A stretch of DNA of 64,000 nucleotides from Chlorops oryzae (Eukaryota; Arthropoda; Insecta; Diptera; Chloropidae), in the NCBI GenBank assembly GCA_020466095.1, contig CM035806.1:119695286-119759285 (forward strand), in the 5' to 3' direction. Shown here in pieces: positions 35,054 to 48,862 of the stretch (position 1 is its first letter; each line of letters starts with the position of its first letter). Below the pieces are notes generated by a model. That model saw nothing but the letters and a program-made list of their open reading frames with translations, made no database searches and was not told the origin of the DNA. The position numbers and the translations under genes were made by a program.

Positions 35054-35130
35054 TTCGATCCGGCAGGGTTCGAACCCAAGCCCTTCAGATTGCTAGCCTT
35101 GCACGCTAACCACTAAGCTACGTCAAGTTC
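35054..35130 (-). other. tRNA-like module in hAT-like foldback
   Basis: Minus strand: TAGCTTAGTGGTTAGCG (A box match) and GGTTCGAACCC (B box), followed by TGCCGG. An AATCTGAAG segment between the boxes is shared with the module at 10936 and, loosely, that at 57614. Confidence 0.6.
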
Positions 35131-35269
35131 TAGGAGAGAGGAAGAAAATATCTCATTTAAGTTCAAACGAAAATATGCACAATAATTCTCATTCCTAAAA
35201 ACCAAAATTTTGTTTGACTTTAATTTTATAAATGAAAAAAATCCACAGTTTTCAGTTTGGCAAACATGG

Positions 35270-35335
35270 TGTCACGGGTGAGCACATAACTAGAAATCGG
35301 GAATTCCCAGGTTCAAACCCCACACAAGAAGTTCT
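35270..35335 (+). other. tRNA-like half-module, B box clear
   Basis: GGTTCAAACCCC is a good B box; the upstream GTCACGGGTGAGCAC is a weak A box. Opposite orientation to the module at 35054. Confidence 0.4.
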
Positions 35336-36253
35336 TCTCAAGAATATTTCAAATTCTAAATCAAATAAACATTAAAATAAACAAACATCTATGAAATGGG
35401 GAACTAAGAATGAAACTAAATGGGTAGATGAAAAACTTCACTATTCTCATCATCTCAAGCAAGCCTGTATTGTAAAAAAAATTGGCAATCTTTGTTGGTT
35501 GGGTTGTATTAATAAAAAAAATGTTAGAAAGTTTTTTGACGTTTTTCTTTTTGAACTTTTCTAAGAGGTACCGCTTTACTGAGTTATAGCTCTTTAAGTA
35601 GGTGTATTTTTCAGTGCATTATGAAATATTGTGGTTTTAAAGCAGACAATCGGACAGATCAAAAGATGGACGAACATAACATAATAGAGTCTTCTGGTGT
35701 CTCTGATAATTTTTACATAATTTTCTATGTCCTATATCAACTATTACAGAAAAAATCCGCAATCTTGCCATTTTGATTAATGATTATTCAAAAAATCTGC
35801 AATCTTATTATTCTAATTATAGTATCTAATTATTCATAATTCTTAAAATGTGATTAATAAATGTCCAGCAATCCATAATTTTAACATATAAATTTCGGAT
35901 TTTTAAAAAAATCACATTTTTAATTTTGTAAATATTTTCATAGAATCAATCCAAATTTTTAGAATCTAAAATACGGATTGTTCATTATTTGGGAATTTTC
36001 AATTTTCAATTTTTATTTTTTTTTATTCAGAAATCAAAAATAAAAAAATGATATTTCTTGATCAATCCGTAATCAGTCATGATAATATTGATGAAAATAT
36101 TATTAGTGCCGATCCCTGATTAAGGGTTGATAGCAGAAGCATAAATACAGCACTACCTGTTTTGTTTTAATGAATTTAATTATTGATGCTAAGGAGTATT
36201 TCAAAATGCTTGAATTAAAAATGCTTTTTGAAAAAGAAAATTTTTAGTGAGTA

Positions 36254-36407
36254 CAGTGCCGTAGCAACCATAGGGGCAAGAGGGGGATTTTCCCCCCACG
36301 AATTTTTGTTTTTGCCCATGAATGAAATTGAAGAAATAATTTTCCCCCCACGCAAATTGGAAAAATAATTTTTCCCCCTCACGCAAAACAGAATTGCTAC
36401 GGCACTG
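36254..36407. mobile_element. Short hAT-like MITE, 154 bp
   Basis: Ends CAGTGCCGTAGCAA and complement; C- and G-rich centre. Only AGTA matches on both flanks, so the duplication is unresolved. Confidence 0.6.
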
Positions 36408-36916
36408 AGTAGCTGTTAAATTGTTCTGTTTGAAAATATATTCTATTAACGATTTGGAGGTAAACTATCTAGGTGATTTTCATATTGTTAAAAGAATAAA
36501 GGTGAAACTCCATAAACGACGGAGCATTTCAAGCATTTTAGGCGGAAGAAATGTAGCTGCTTCCATATAAATACATTTCAATACATTGATTCGATGGAAG
36601 CAGCACAAAGATTTTGATCTTTGCCGCGAATACCGCAGCAACCGTCCTTTCCGTCGTTTATGGAGTTTCGCCTTAAATTTTAATTATATTCATCACATTT
36701 TTCTTCATATCTTATAACATAAAAATTAGTCTTCAATTTATAGTTTTCGGTACATACAAGAATCTAAGACCCTAAAATATGGATCAAGAAAAATAAGTAA
36801 TAACATATAATTGCATGCGATGCTGTTTCCACGAACGAAAACGAATAAAATAAATGTCAGAAATTTGCTCCCAGCCATCGATAAGTTCGATAAACGAAAG
36901 AGAGCAAAGACGGATT

Positions 36917-37636
36917 GCGCCCGTTTAGACGTATGATCAACATCGTTCAACAAATTATCAGATTCCTTTTTCATGTTTCGTTCGTGTCCACTTAGCCAAA
37001 AACTGCTTCGTTCAACAAATGCTTTAACATTTTATATTTCGACGTTTCCCTCTTGCGCGTAGGAACGATGTTAGAAATGAAAGAAAATAAATTCCTTATG
37101 CATCTCTCAAAGAGGATTGATATTCCGAATGTATTGAACGCAAATACAACAATGCAATTTTAACAATTTCAAAACAACAAAAACTATTTAATATTGCTTG
37201 GATATGTTTGTTTTTATTTTCATCTAAATGTATAAATAGGAGAGATTGTACCAGTTATAAGTTTTATTTTAAAAAATCAAAAATAATCCTCATTGCTTGA
37301 TTTTTATTATTTTTCGTTCCAGAATAAAAATCAAATTTCGAATTTAAAATTATTAAAAAGCTAATAAAATGAAAAATATCAAAAAAGATGCAAAAAAAAA
37401 AACATAAGCAAAATTTTTAGCGAAGACATTCGAACCTTTCCGCTCGAATGACAAAAATATTTGAAGCAAATGTAAAAATCGCACAGGGGTTGTTTTCAAG
37501 TTTCACGCTAAGAATATAGGCACAAAGAGAATAGCCGAGTACGTTCAACAAAAACCATCTTCCTCTCCCCGCTAGCGTCTCTCCAACGAACTGCGTTTTG
37601 TTGAACGATGTTGAAGCACGTCTAAACGGGCGCAAT
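36917..37636. mobile_element. Inverted-repeat element, ~720 bp
   Basis: GCGCCCGTTTAGACGT then CAACATCGTTCAACAAA at 36917-36955 recurs inverted at about 37598-37636. No ORF of note and no clear flanking duplication. Confidence 0.6.
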
Positions 37637-37765
37637 GAGCGAGTACGTGCAACCAAAAAACGCTCAACTTTTCGATAACGATATGTTATCGTTTTGTACT
37701 GAAAATGAGAATTGACGGTCAACTATTGACAAATGTAAAAGGCCTCAAGAGAGTTGACGGTCAAC

Positions 37766-38126
37766 CAGTGATGCCAGATTTTATCGATAAAAAAACCCTC
37801 ATATATTGGAAAAAAACCCATTTTTCCCCATTTTCAAAAAATAAAAACCCACGAAAAAACCCAGAATGATTTTTTGAAAATATGGGCGTACCGATTTCAA
37901 AATTGAACATTGCATTTAAACGCAATATTTCAATATTTTAATATTTTAATAAAAGTATCAAGAAAATAACAAAAAAAATAAAAGTAACTTAAAATTGTAG
38001 TAGTAAATGTACCTTAAATGTAGTGCATAAATTTCGATATAAAATTACCCATACTTTTCCCCATGTCACGTTTTTTGAGTGAAAAAACCCACAATATGGG
38101 GAAAAACCCACAATCTGGCATCACTG
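37766..38126. mobile_element. hAT-like MITE, 361 bp, 8-bp duplication
   Basis: Ends CAGTGATGCCAGATT and complement; CGGTCAAC at 37758-37765 and 38127-38134. Inserted into a copy of the GAGGCC-family terminal repeat. Repeated 'aaaaacccac' inside. Confidence 0.85.
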
Positions 38127-38144
38127 CGGTCAACTATTGACTAA

Positions 38145-38657
38145 AGCGGCTTACGCAGCTTCGCAAGAAATCGAAAACTCCATATAGAAAAAGCTCAAGA
38201 TATGCGTAAGAAATTTTTGGCAAGAAAATTCCTTGTGACAGTCTGCAGCTTATGAAAAAAGGGAGTAATTTTTTTGATACTTTTTTTTGGAGTTAAATGA
38301 ATATGGTAACCCAGGTTGGTCGAGAAAGATGAAAATTTTAATTGTTTCTTGAGGTATCGGAATCAGTGTGAGTTCATACGCAAAATGGACCCCAAAAAAA
38401 AAAAGAATAAGAAGCGAATACAAAATTTCACTAGTGAAATGAAGCGGGCTCTTGCAGCCGAAGTAAAGGAACATCCCAGGATATGGGATGTGACAGATCG
38501 GCTTCATTCACGCAAAGATGCCTTAGAGGAGTCGTGGACCGCAATAAGTTCAGCGATTGGAGTGCACAGCTGATAGCCTTCTTTATACTACTTTTTTACC
38601 TCAAGAAATATTGAGAAAATTTCTTGAGGTAGTTTTTACAAAGCTGCGTAAGCCGCG
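38145..38657 (+). mobile_element. PIF/Harbinger-like element with partial MADF ORF, TAA duplication
   Basis: Ends GCGGCTTACGCAGCTT and complement; TAA at 38142-38144 and 38658-38660. Removing it and the 37766-38126 MITE rebuilds an intact GAGGCC-family terminal repeat. Harbinger elements commonly encode a MADF/Myb-type partner protein, which fits the ORF inside. Confidence 0.75.
38385..38573 (+). pseudogene. Truncated MADF-domain protein in Harbinger-like element
   Basis: About 62 codons from ATG 38385. After a Lys-rich start, ALAAEVKEHPRIWDVTDRLHSRK...WTAISSAIGV matches the first part of a MADF DNA-binding domain (usual ~80 residues: L...V...P.LWD...W..I...G). The domain stops before its second half, so this is a remnant or a very short internal-deletion product. 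MADF proteins help Harbinger transposases reach nucleus and target DNA (family knowledge). Confidence 0.55.
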
Positions 38658-38825
38658 TAATGTAAAAGGCCTCAAACTAGCGATACTTATATCGCCAATA
38701 TCGATAAATTCCTAGCCATCACTATTGGTTGCGATAAATAGCACGTGGAAAAATTCTATTGAAAACAAATCCGTTTCACCGGTGAAGTATTTGAATATAT
38801 ATATCACTTTTCCACACAGGACAAC

Positions 38826-40080
38826 ATGGATATCGTGAAGGAGGTTCTAGAGAAACAACAACAGGATTTAAAGAAATACAAGCCGATAACGGTTGACAAA
38901 CATTTAGAATGCCGAATCGATGTTGGTACACTTTTGTGTTCAGATCCAAATGATCTGGATGAAAAGGAACTGGGGTAAGGATGAGTATACAATATACATA
39001 TAATAAATTGGTGTAATTGTTTGTAAAATCATTTATACTTTTTTAGAAGTGAAAAGTGCGATGAATACCTTTTGGCTCTAACGCGTGACAATACCCAGTT
39101 AATAATTAATGAATTATGGAAATTGCCGACCGAACGTGTGGATGAGTGCATTGTAGCTAAATTACTCCCGCCGACAACAGCACTACCGCGTTTACGGAAA
39201 ATACCTGGACAGAAAGCCCTAACCAAATGGGAGCAATTCGCCAAGGAGAAAGGCATCAAGAAGAAGAGCAAGGATAAAAAGACTTACGATGAACTTCTGG
39301 GGGTAAGTGAAGAAACCAGTGAAATATGCATAAGAAGAACTTAATAGAATTTGAATCCATTCTTTAAAGAAATGGGTACCCAACTATGGTTTTAAACGTG
39401 TTGAAGCCGAAAAGGAACGTGATTGGGTGCTCGAAGTGCCGAAAAATGTTGATCCGAATACAGATATGTTCCAGCAGAAACTCGATCTGCGTAACGAGAA
39501 AGTTGCTAAGAACGAAATTCATCGCATGCGAAATATTGTGCGTGCTAAAAAAGAAGCTGTGCCACGCAGTGGATATTTGGGACCTGAAGCCGCAGCACCA
39601 AGCGAATTACTAACGGCTGTTACGGTCGCCAAATCATCAACCGCATCGATTGGAAAATTCCAGGAGAAATTACCCAAAGAGAAACAAGCACGCGGCATTG
39701 GCGTTAAGGAGCTCATTCCAGGCTCAAAACGTAAAGCATCGCATCTTGATGGTGTTGAAAAGGATGCAAATCTAAATCTTATAAAAAGTGTCCTGAATAA
39801 AAGACCCAAAATCGATACAGAAAAGGCTATTGCGCTACAAAAACAAGAGGAGCGACAAGAGTGAGTAAATTGGTCAAACATTGTTCAAGAAAAATGTGAT
39901 GAAAATTGTTTTTTTTTGTAAAATTTCAGACGCGAAAATAATGAAAATGAAGCTGGAGGTAAGCAGAGTAAAAAAGGCGGCAAAAAAGCACGAAAATCTA
40001 AAAAGGGAAAGAAACCAAAAGGGGGACGAGGTCAGAGAGCACCTGGAAAGAAATTAGCAGTCGGCAGAAAGCGTCGTTGA
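38826..40080 (+). CDS. RRS1: Ribosome biogenesis regulatory protein RRS1 homologue (4 exons)
   Basis: Exons 38826-38974, 39047-39302, 39370-39860 and 39930-40080, all with GT-AG borders and matching phases; total 348 residues, close to the usual ~330-365. RRS1 joins RPF2 in the 5S RNP and is needed for 60S subunit assembly in the nucleolus. Recognisable pieces: a conserved N-terminal block (YDLGTLL-like VDVGTLLCSDPNDLD), ECIVAKLLPPTTALPRLRKIPGQKALTKWEQFAKEKGI, the KWVPNYGFKR segment and VPRSGYLGPEAAAPSELLTAV. The C-terminal exon is very basic (KKGGKKARKSKKGKKPKGGRG), as expected for nucleolar rRNA binding. It is the only long multi-exon gene on the plus strand; the 5' neighbour is TE debris ending about 150 bp upstream. 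Poly(A) signal-like AATAAA tracts follow at about 40200. Confidence 0.93.
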
Positions 40081-40297
40081 AAACTTATTTTCACTTTTCG
40101 AAGCGCTTATGTAAGCATATTGCTTACAACAAAATTCAACCTTCCACCAAAAAGGTTAAAACTAGCTAAGTAGGTAAAAAACTAAAAAAAAAAAAAAATT
40201 AAATAAAAAAAAAAAATAAACAATTAAAATGATATATATATATATATATATTCACAAAACTGAATCATTGACGACATCAAGACTCTTCGAGAGACCT

Positions 40298-42540
<2,243 letters not shown>

Positions 42541-43522
42541 TTTTCCTTTTCGTCTATTGAATTGAATTTAATTTTTAAGAAATAGAGATTTTTAATTTAT
42601 TTCTATTTGTCTTTTCTATTTGGAATTGAAAATGGTTCTTTCTTTTTCCAGCAGTTCAACACTTCTTGAGCAAATGACACGTTATCAACGTCGAAATAAA
42701 AAAGAATGCAGTCCTCTCTCTGTCTCTCTATTTTTCGGGACTCAAAATTTCCGCCTCAATGGATAACAATTTGAAAATAGTGATTAAAATTTTTTTTAGC
42801 GAATTCGCTAGCAAACCCAACCGCACGAGCAAATGTTATTGGCGGAACTGATGTGCTCTGAAAGTGGGTTTTTTTTCACGCTTCTGAAAGACGCAGAGCA
42901 CTTGCTCGACGTCATTGAACGTATCTACTACGAGCTTATGATGTTATGTGTGCCAGTCTGTCCGTCTGTCTGTTTTTATGAGTGTATTTTGTGCTTTCAA
43001 TATGTTCGCGGAGCGCGTTGTGCTGGGAACACACCAATTCGACAAAGCCGCATTATACTTAGTTTGTTGATTTGTCTAGGGATGCGGAACAAACATTCAT
43101 GTACGCAATTGCGAAAAAAAAAATAATAAAGGGATTCATGGAGTTTTGAAAATGCCTTTGTAACTTTTCCCATCGGTAAATTTTCAAATAAATTTTGACA
43201 GTTCAGTGACAAATTTCACGTTTCGTAAAGTTTCCGAAGCTGAATGAATCCCACTACACATTAAAAATTCGAATAAATGGACACTTTATGTCGCTGTATA
43301 TCCAGCCCTCGAATCGTCTTCGAAAAATAAGAATATACATATCTATGTATATATACCTAAGTATATCTAAGAAGGTTTTCCATGCGATACCATAAGGTGG
43401 CATACGCATTAAGAGAGGGAACCCGACCCTTTGGAGGAAGGTTAACATTCTGGGAAGTATGCACCTTGCATTCTCAAATGGAGAAGGGTGGGGGGACGTT
43501 GGATGCAGTCATAATTTATATA
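42541..43522. other. QC upstream region; no further gene
   Basis: Contains (TCTG)n near 42957-42975 and, at 43138-43256, a 110-bp repeat (gaaaatgcctttgtaactt...) with a second copy at 50510-50625. No promoter element could be supported. Confidence 0.45.
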
Positions 43523-43604
43523 CAGTGAAACCTCCCATATGCAAAAACTCTCGATGACGAACTTTTTTCCCATGAGGGATGTCCGTAGCTGAGAGGTTTC
43601 ACTG
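43523..43604. mobile_element. 82-bp hairpin MITE flanked by TA
   Basis: CAGTGAAACCTC and complement GAGGTTTCACTG as ends, TA on both sides (43521-43522, 43605-43606). Tc1/mariner or pogo-type end. Confidence 0.65.
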
Positions 43605-43724
43605 TATTGTAATTATGACCAATTAAGAGAAAGGAGAATAGAATATATTGAGCGAAAATAGGTTAAATTAAAAGTTTGAACTTGACGATTCGACCCCTTT
43701 TCGCGAAATTATCGTATGTTACAA

Positions 43725-44580
43725 AAACACACTCTGTGTCGAGGGTATATTGCGTTTGTGTGGTTGTGTGTAACACCTAGAACCAGTCGAGATAGATGAT
43801 ACAAAATTTATATAGAATTGATCAGCGTCACCAGGCGATTCGATGTAGACATGTCCGTCTGTCTGTATACAGTTTTCTTATCGAAGGAGTTGAGCTATCT
43901 GAAATTTGAAATTTGGTATTCGTGCTCACGCGGACATGAGTAAGAACAAGTTCGAGAATGGATCTGATCGGACAATTTTTAAGGGTTCCACCAGTACTAG
44001 GGTCTGTCATAAAAATCCCCGAATCAGAGTTTTTCGAAATAGTTCAATGAAATTCTGCAGAGATGCTAAATAACTATTAAATTTTTTTTAGAATCGAAAA
44101 AATTACCTTTAAAACGACGAAAATGTTTTACGTTAGTCGATAATACTTATGATTGGGATTTTTTTGTTTTTCGTTGCTCAACCCCTTTTAGTTTTTGATA
44201 AATATTTTTTGCGTTGCCTTATAACAATTATGAATGAGAAAAAATTTTTCCCGTTGCTCATAATTTTAATCGTTCAATAAATATTCTTTACGTTGCTTAT
44301 TGTTGAAAAATAAATGTTATAACTTATAAGCAACGGGAAAAATTTTTTCTCATTCATAATTGTTATAAGGCAACGTAATAAATTTTTAACGAATGATTAA
44401 AGTTATGAGCAACGGAAAAAATTTTTTTTCTTCAATAACTGTTATAGAAGAATGAAAGACATTTTCATTGTTTGAAACTGTTATCTTAAAATGAATTTTT
44501 TTTAATACAAACTTTAATATTTATAGTCCAATTTTTTTCCTTACTTCTTATAACTGTTATGTATCTGAAATTCTGAATTT
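43725..44580. repeat. Dispersed repeat copy and a 'gcaacgggaaaa' palindrome
   Basis: 43725-44010 is a copy of the 'ctctgtgtcgaggg' family. 44212-44262 is the inverse of 44325-44378 (cgttgccttataacaatt...), a small palindrome followed by diverged repeats of the same motif. No gene. Confidence 0.6.
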
Positions 44581-45114
44581 GAGCGTATGTTTAAACCTCC
44601 GGTTAAAATTCAAAAAATTTGGAAAATTGGGCGTGACAAAGGGGCGGTTATCATAAAAAAATTGAACAAAAGTCGGTATATGGGGCCCCTTATGGCCTTA
44701 AAAATCTCTACAATATTCTTTTTTAATGTTTCTGTGATTTGGGCGCGGTTTAAAATTTATTTAAACATATGTGTGTGTGTCGGGTATTTTATTGTCAGGC
44801 TTACTTACTTGTTTTTGTATATGCGACTGTGTATAAGCTAAAACTAATTCCGCATTATCTCCATAACTACAGTGCTTAGGGTTTAATATTTTCGCAGGCG
44901 ATTAGATGAACCAATTTGCATCAAAAAGTCAATTTCGTACAAAATGTAACAATGAACTTTAAGTTTCATTAACCTTTTATTGCATGATATTTTAAATAAG
45001 TGGAAAACAATTTATTTTCGCTTATATGTTTTTAATGCTTTTACTAATAATCCGGGAGCCGGTGACAGCAAAGTATGAATCAATACTATTTAATCATAGG
45101 CACAATATGGGCAA

Positions 45115-47275
45115 TAGGGCTGCTCTTAATTCCCGAAATGGAATTTCAATCGGTCTCAGGGTCCAGAAGTGTTCCATTGGACATGGAGGAGAAACGTGAG
45201 AAATTTGGAAGCAATCGGATAACGGGAACCCGTGGCAGTTTTCAATTGAAGTTTGGGAAATTGGCAAAAATAGAGAGGAAACGGCCCTTAACTCCCCACA
45301 AGGCGCCCCTACGGATATATAACGTATGGCCAACCCCCATTATTTTTTTACTCCGAACATTTTTTCTGAACAAACCTACCCCCTATCTCCCCTCCTTAAG
45401 GGGGCTCCCATACAAAAATAATTTTTTAAAAACTTTTCCCCCCATCTTCCTAACCAGCCCCAGAGTGCTCCTAGAGGAGTCAAATGTATGACCGACCCCC
45501 ATTAACTTTGTCCCCCTAACATTTTCTCCCAACATACTTAACCTCTATCTCCCCCCCTTAAGGGGCTCCCATATAAAACTACCTTAATTTGAGCAAAAAT
45601 TCATACAAAATGGCCGTCACTACAGTCAAACCCCTCCTAGGGGGCTGATATATATGACCGACCCCCATTATTTTTTTACCCCAAACATTTTCTTCAAACA
45701 TACCTACCCTCTATCTCCCCTCGTTAGGGGGGTCCCCATACAAAATTAGGCTTAAATTAAAGAAAAATGCCTCACGAACTTCAATCTATAATATAGATGC
45801 CGTAGGAACAAGAAAGAGCATGTTCAGCATGCATATTCGAAAAAATTTACAAAATTACCTTTTAAATGAGCCTAATATGAAGAATATTGGATTAGTTTTT
45901 GGTGTGTTTTAATAATATGATATATTTTATTACCTTTTTTTTTTAACTGAATTTTGGGTTCCATCCCCTAACTGGCCAAATAATGACCCTAGTAGAAAAA
46001 AAATAAATTTTCTAGTCAAATGCCGCAAACCTCAATCTATGACGAGTGTTTTGAGACTATAACCATTAAAATCGGTTAGTGGTTTCTATTCATAAAATTA
46101 ATTCAAAACAAATATTTTTTGAAACGCATTATTCACTGTTTTCACGTTCGTTTCTTAGGTCTTCGCATGTCTCTCTCGGTCTGTACGCATGGCTCTCTCG
46201 GTCTGTACGCATGCAAAGACTCAAGAAACGAACTTAAAAACAGTGAATAATGCGTTTCAAAAAATATTTGTTTTGAATTAATTTTATGAATAGAAACCAC
46301 TAACCGATTTTAATGGTTATAGTCTCAAAACACTCGTCATAGATTGAGGTTTGCGGCATTTGACTAGAAAATTTATTTTTTTTCTACTAGGGTCATTATT
46401 TGGCCAGTTAGGGGATGGAACCCAAAATTCAGTTTAAAAAAAAAGGTAATAAAATATATCATATTATTAAAACACACCAAAAACTAATCCAATATTCTTC
46501 ATATTAGGCTCATTTAAAAGGTAATTTTGTAAATTTTTCGAATATGCATGCTGAACATGCTCTTTCTTGTTCCTACGGCATCTATATTATAGATTGAAGT
46601 TCGTGAGGCATTTTTCTTTAATTTAAGCCCAATTTTGTATGGGGACCCCCCTAACGAGGGGAGATAGAGGGTAGGTATGTTTGAAGAAAATGTTTGGGGT
46701 AAAAAAATAATGGGGGTCGGTCATATATATCAGCCCCCTAGGAGGGGTTTGACTGTAGTGACGGCCATTTTGTATGAATTTTTGCTCAAATTAAGGTAGT
46801 TTTATATGGGAGCCCCTTAAGGGGGGGAGATAGAGGTTAAGTATGTTGGGAGAAAATGTTAGGGGGACAAAGTTAATGGGGGTCGGTGATACATTTGACT
46901 CCTCTAGGAGCACTCTGGGGCTGGTTAGGAAGATGGGGGGAAAAGTTTTTAAAAAATTATTTTTGTATGGGAGCCCCCTTAAGGAGGGGAGATAGGGGGT
47001 AGGTTTGTTCAGAAAAAATGTTCGGAGTAAAAAAATAATGGGGGTTGGCCATACGTTATATATCCGTAGGGGCGCCTTGTGGGGAGTTAAGGGCCGTTTC
47101 CTCTCTATTTTTGCCAATTTCCCAAACTTCAATTGAAAACTGCCACGGGTTCCCGTTATCCGATTGCCTCCAAATATCTCACGTTTCTCCTCCATGTCTA
47201 ATGGAACACTTCTGGACCCTGAGACCGATCAGAAACTCGCTACAAAATTTCTCCATAGAGTTAAGAGCAGCCCTA
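45115..47275. mobile_element. 2.16-kb near-perfect palindrome, hAT-like, 8-bp duplication
   Basis: Ends TAGGGCTGCTCTTAA and complement; ATGGGCAA at 45107-45114 and 47276-47283. The arms (about 1.05 kb each) meet with only about 40 unpaired bases near 46190. Each arm has three tandem units of roughly 160 bp (accccccatta...cctcccc...catacaaaa), mirrored in the other. ORFs 45075-45491 and 46791-47195 are mirrored readings of these units and look fortuitous. Internal bases match the loop of the palindrome at 12880-15189. Confidence 0.88.
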
Positions 47276-47283
47276 ATGGGCAA

Positions 47284-48596
47284 GGTAAGCCAGGGTTTAT
47301 CCGGTAAAAATATTTTTTGTAAATTTCATGTAAGTACTTTTAAGAAAATTTGGTGTAACAGCTTTTGCCGCTTCAAAATTATGTAATTCTATACAGTAGA
47401 CTCGGAAAATGTTAAGTCTCACAAAAGTTAATAGTTGGGGAAAAGTTAAACGAACAGAGGTTTTATGGAATTCAATAGTTGTTCATCTAAAGCTCTTTCG
47501 GACGCCCTCGTTGTCTGCAACTTTGAATTTTCAGCGTGCAGCTCTTCTTTTCCAAGCTGTTGGCGAGATTACAATATAGAACCCTAATCAGAGGTGCTAT
47601 TCACTTTCTATTGATTTCAGTTTAGTTTCGGTATAACAGAATAGAGACCACGCCCACTAAGACGAATTATTCAAGCTTGGTTGATTTTAATGCGTCAGAA
47701 ATGATTTCATCGGGTTATAAGGTCAAAGGGTCGGCCTTGGTGGCGTAGTTGGTTGAGATGCTAACATTCGATGCGAGAGGCTCTGGATTCAACTCCCAGC
47801 TGAGGTCGTGAATGTTTGTATTGTTTTTTCCGTTTCTGTTCTTTGTTTTTCCATTTTTCGTGGTATCGCAACGGGTTTATGTGGAGACTAAGCGTGTCAC
47901 CCTTCGTGGTAGCAGCCACACTAACCAACCAACCAACCAAGCTCAAAGGGGATATTTATGATTGCAAAAGAATCTGATAAGCCGACTGGCTTTAGGCTTA
48001 CTCATTAATTTCAGGGTGGATATTTATATAAAAATGTCTTTTTTGCCACGCCTAATTTTAAAAATTTTCCTAACGGCTGTCGTTATAAAGATAGATATTT
48101 ATTTTTCGAATTCATTCAATTCTTTTATGGTTCACTCTTCCCGTGAAAGCGAGTTTTCTCTTGAGCATTAAATTTACTTTAAGGCTTTCAGTTGAACATC
48201 CAAAATATGGAAAAGTGGGCGTGTTAAAAGGGAGTTCTTTGAAAATTGTCTCTTGCAACCAAAAATCAGAAGTACGAGATTCTGTTGCAGTCCTAAGCAT
48301 TGTCCACAAAAATTGATCGGTCTATTTTGAGGGGAATGTACCTACAGTACCAGGGTTTGTTATAAAAAGCCATAAAGTTTTCAGAATACTTTGATGAAAT
48401 CTAAAATATGTGCTAATTTGAAAGCCTCTAATTACGAAAATAAGGCGTGTCATAAGGGCGGTTTCATAAAAAAAATCAAAAATTCATTTGGCAAATGACC
48501 AATGGTCGGCATGTAAGGTTCTTTTAATCTAATGGAAATCTCAATAATTAATCTAAGTGGGCGTGGTGTTTGGCCATATTTTACACAAAAAAGCTA
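47284..48596. other. No gene; dispersed repeats and (CCAA)n
   Basis: Contains 'gggcgtgg' repeat fragments (47648, 48218, 48555), a tRNA-like module at 47734-47813 and (CCAA)n at about 47923-47940. Confidence 0.5.
47734..47813 (+). other. tRNA-like module with pairable ends
   Basis: TGGCGTAGTTGG is a good A box, GGATTCAACTCCC a good B box. CGGCCTT at the start can pair with GAGGTCG at the end (seven pairs with two G-U), like an acceptor stem, and CTGGATTCAACTCCCAG is a T arm with one mismatch. The anticodon arm does not fold convincingly, so I do not call a tRNA gene. Confidence 0.55.
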
Positions 48597-48862
48597 ATCA
48601 CCCCAATTCTGAATATGGGAACGTGTCCAAACTACGTGAACCATTTTTTACTACTTTTTACCCCCCTCGGTGACAATCCGTAGAATACTCCAAGTGACCA
48701 ATTTTTCTAAGTGTAGTACTTTCAGGACCCAAGTAGTTTGGACACGTTCCCATATGTAATATTTTAGGTGACCTTTTCCGCCAGTTTCAATAGAATTTTC
48801 AAATTTGTATTGAAACTGGCGGAAAAGTTCACGTGATATATTATTCAGAATAGTGGTGATTA
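48597..48862. mobile_element. Hairpin MITE with a smaller MITE in one arm
   Basis: Outer arms share TTCTGAATA and CTTTTCCGCCAGTTTCAATA with their inverse (48770-48834 core). An inner element at about 48611-48757 has ends GGGAACGTGTCCAAACTAC and complement, inserted at ATAT/TA in the left arm. Confidence 0.6.

Larger units (their letters stand above)
34715..36118. mobile_element. hAT-like foldback, ~305-bp arms, 8-bp duplication
   Basis: Ends CAGGGATCGGCA and complement; ATTAAGGG flanks both sides (34707-34714, 36119-36126). Arms about 34715-35030 and 35810-36118. The loop carries two tRNA-like modules in opposite orientations (35054-35130 minus, 35270-35335 plus). No coding region. Confidence 0.85.
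34297..38674. mobile_element. Nest of 'GAGGCCTTTTACA'-ended elements
   Basis: Copies of a terminal repeat starting GAGGCCTTTTACATT, continuing through ATAGTTGACCGTCAATTC, occur at 34297 and 34553 (plus) and, inverted, ending at 37747 and 38674. The first and third copies share a longer arm with CAGTACAAAACGATAACATA. A small relative (34341-34503, ends GAGGCCATTTACACG) sits in the first arm. Nested inside are the entries at 34715, 36254, 36917, 37766 and 38145. No transposase for this family is present. Confidence 0.65.

Noticed and set aside
45075..47195. Mirrored proline-rich ORFs in the 2.16-kb palindrome as genes
   Set aside because: They read through tandem noncoding units, are duplicated by symmetry, and show no known domain.
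47734..47813. A tRNA gene on the plus strand
   Set aside because: Acceptor and T arms nearly pair, but no convincing anticodon arm; kept as tRNA-like.
42957..47940. Short tandem repeats (TCTG)n and (CCAA)n as CRISPR-like or regulatory arrays
   Set aside because: Simple microsatellites in a eukaryotic genome; no spacer structure.
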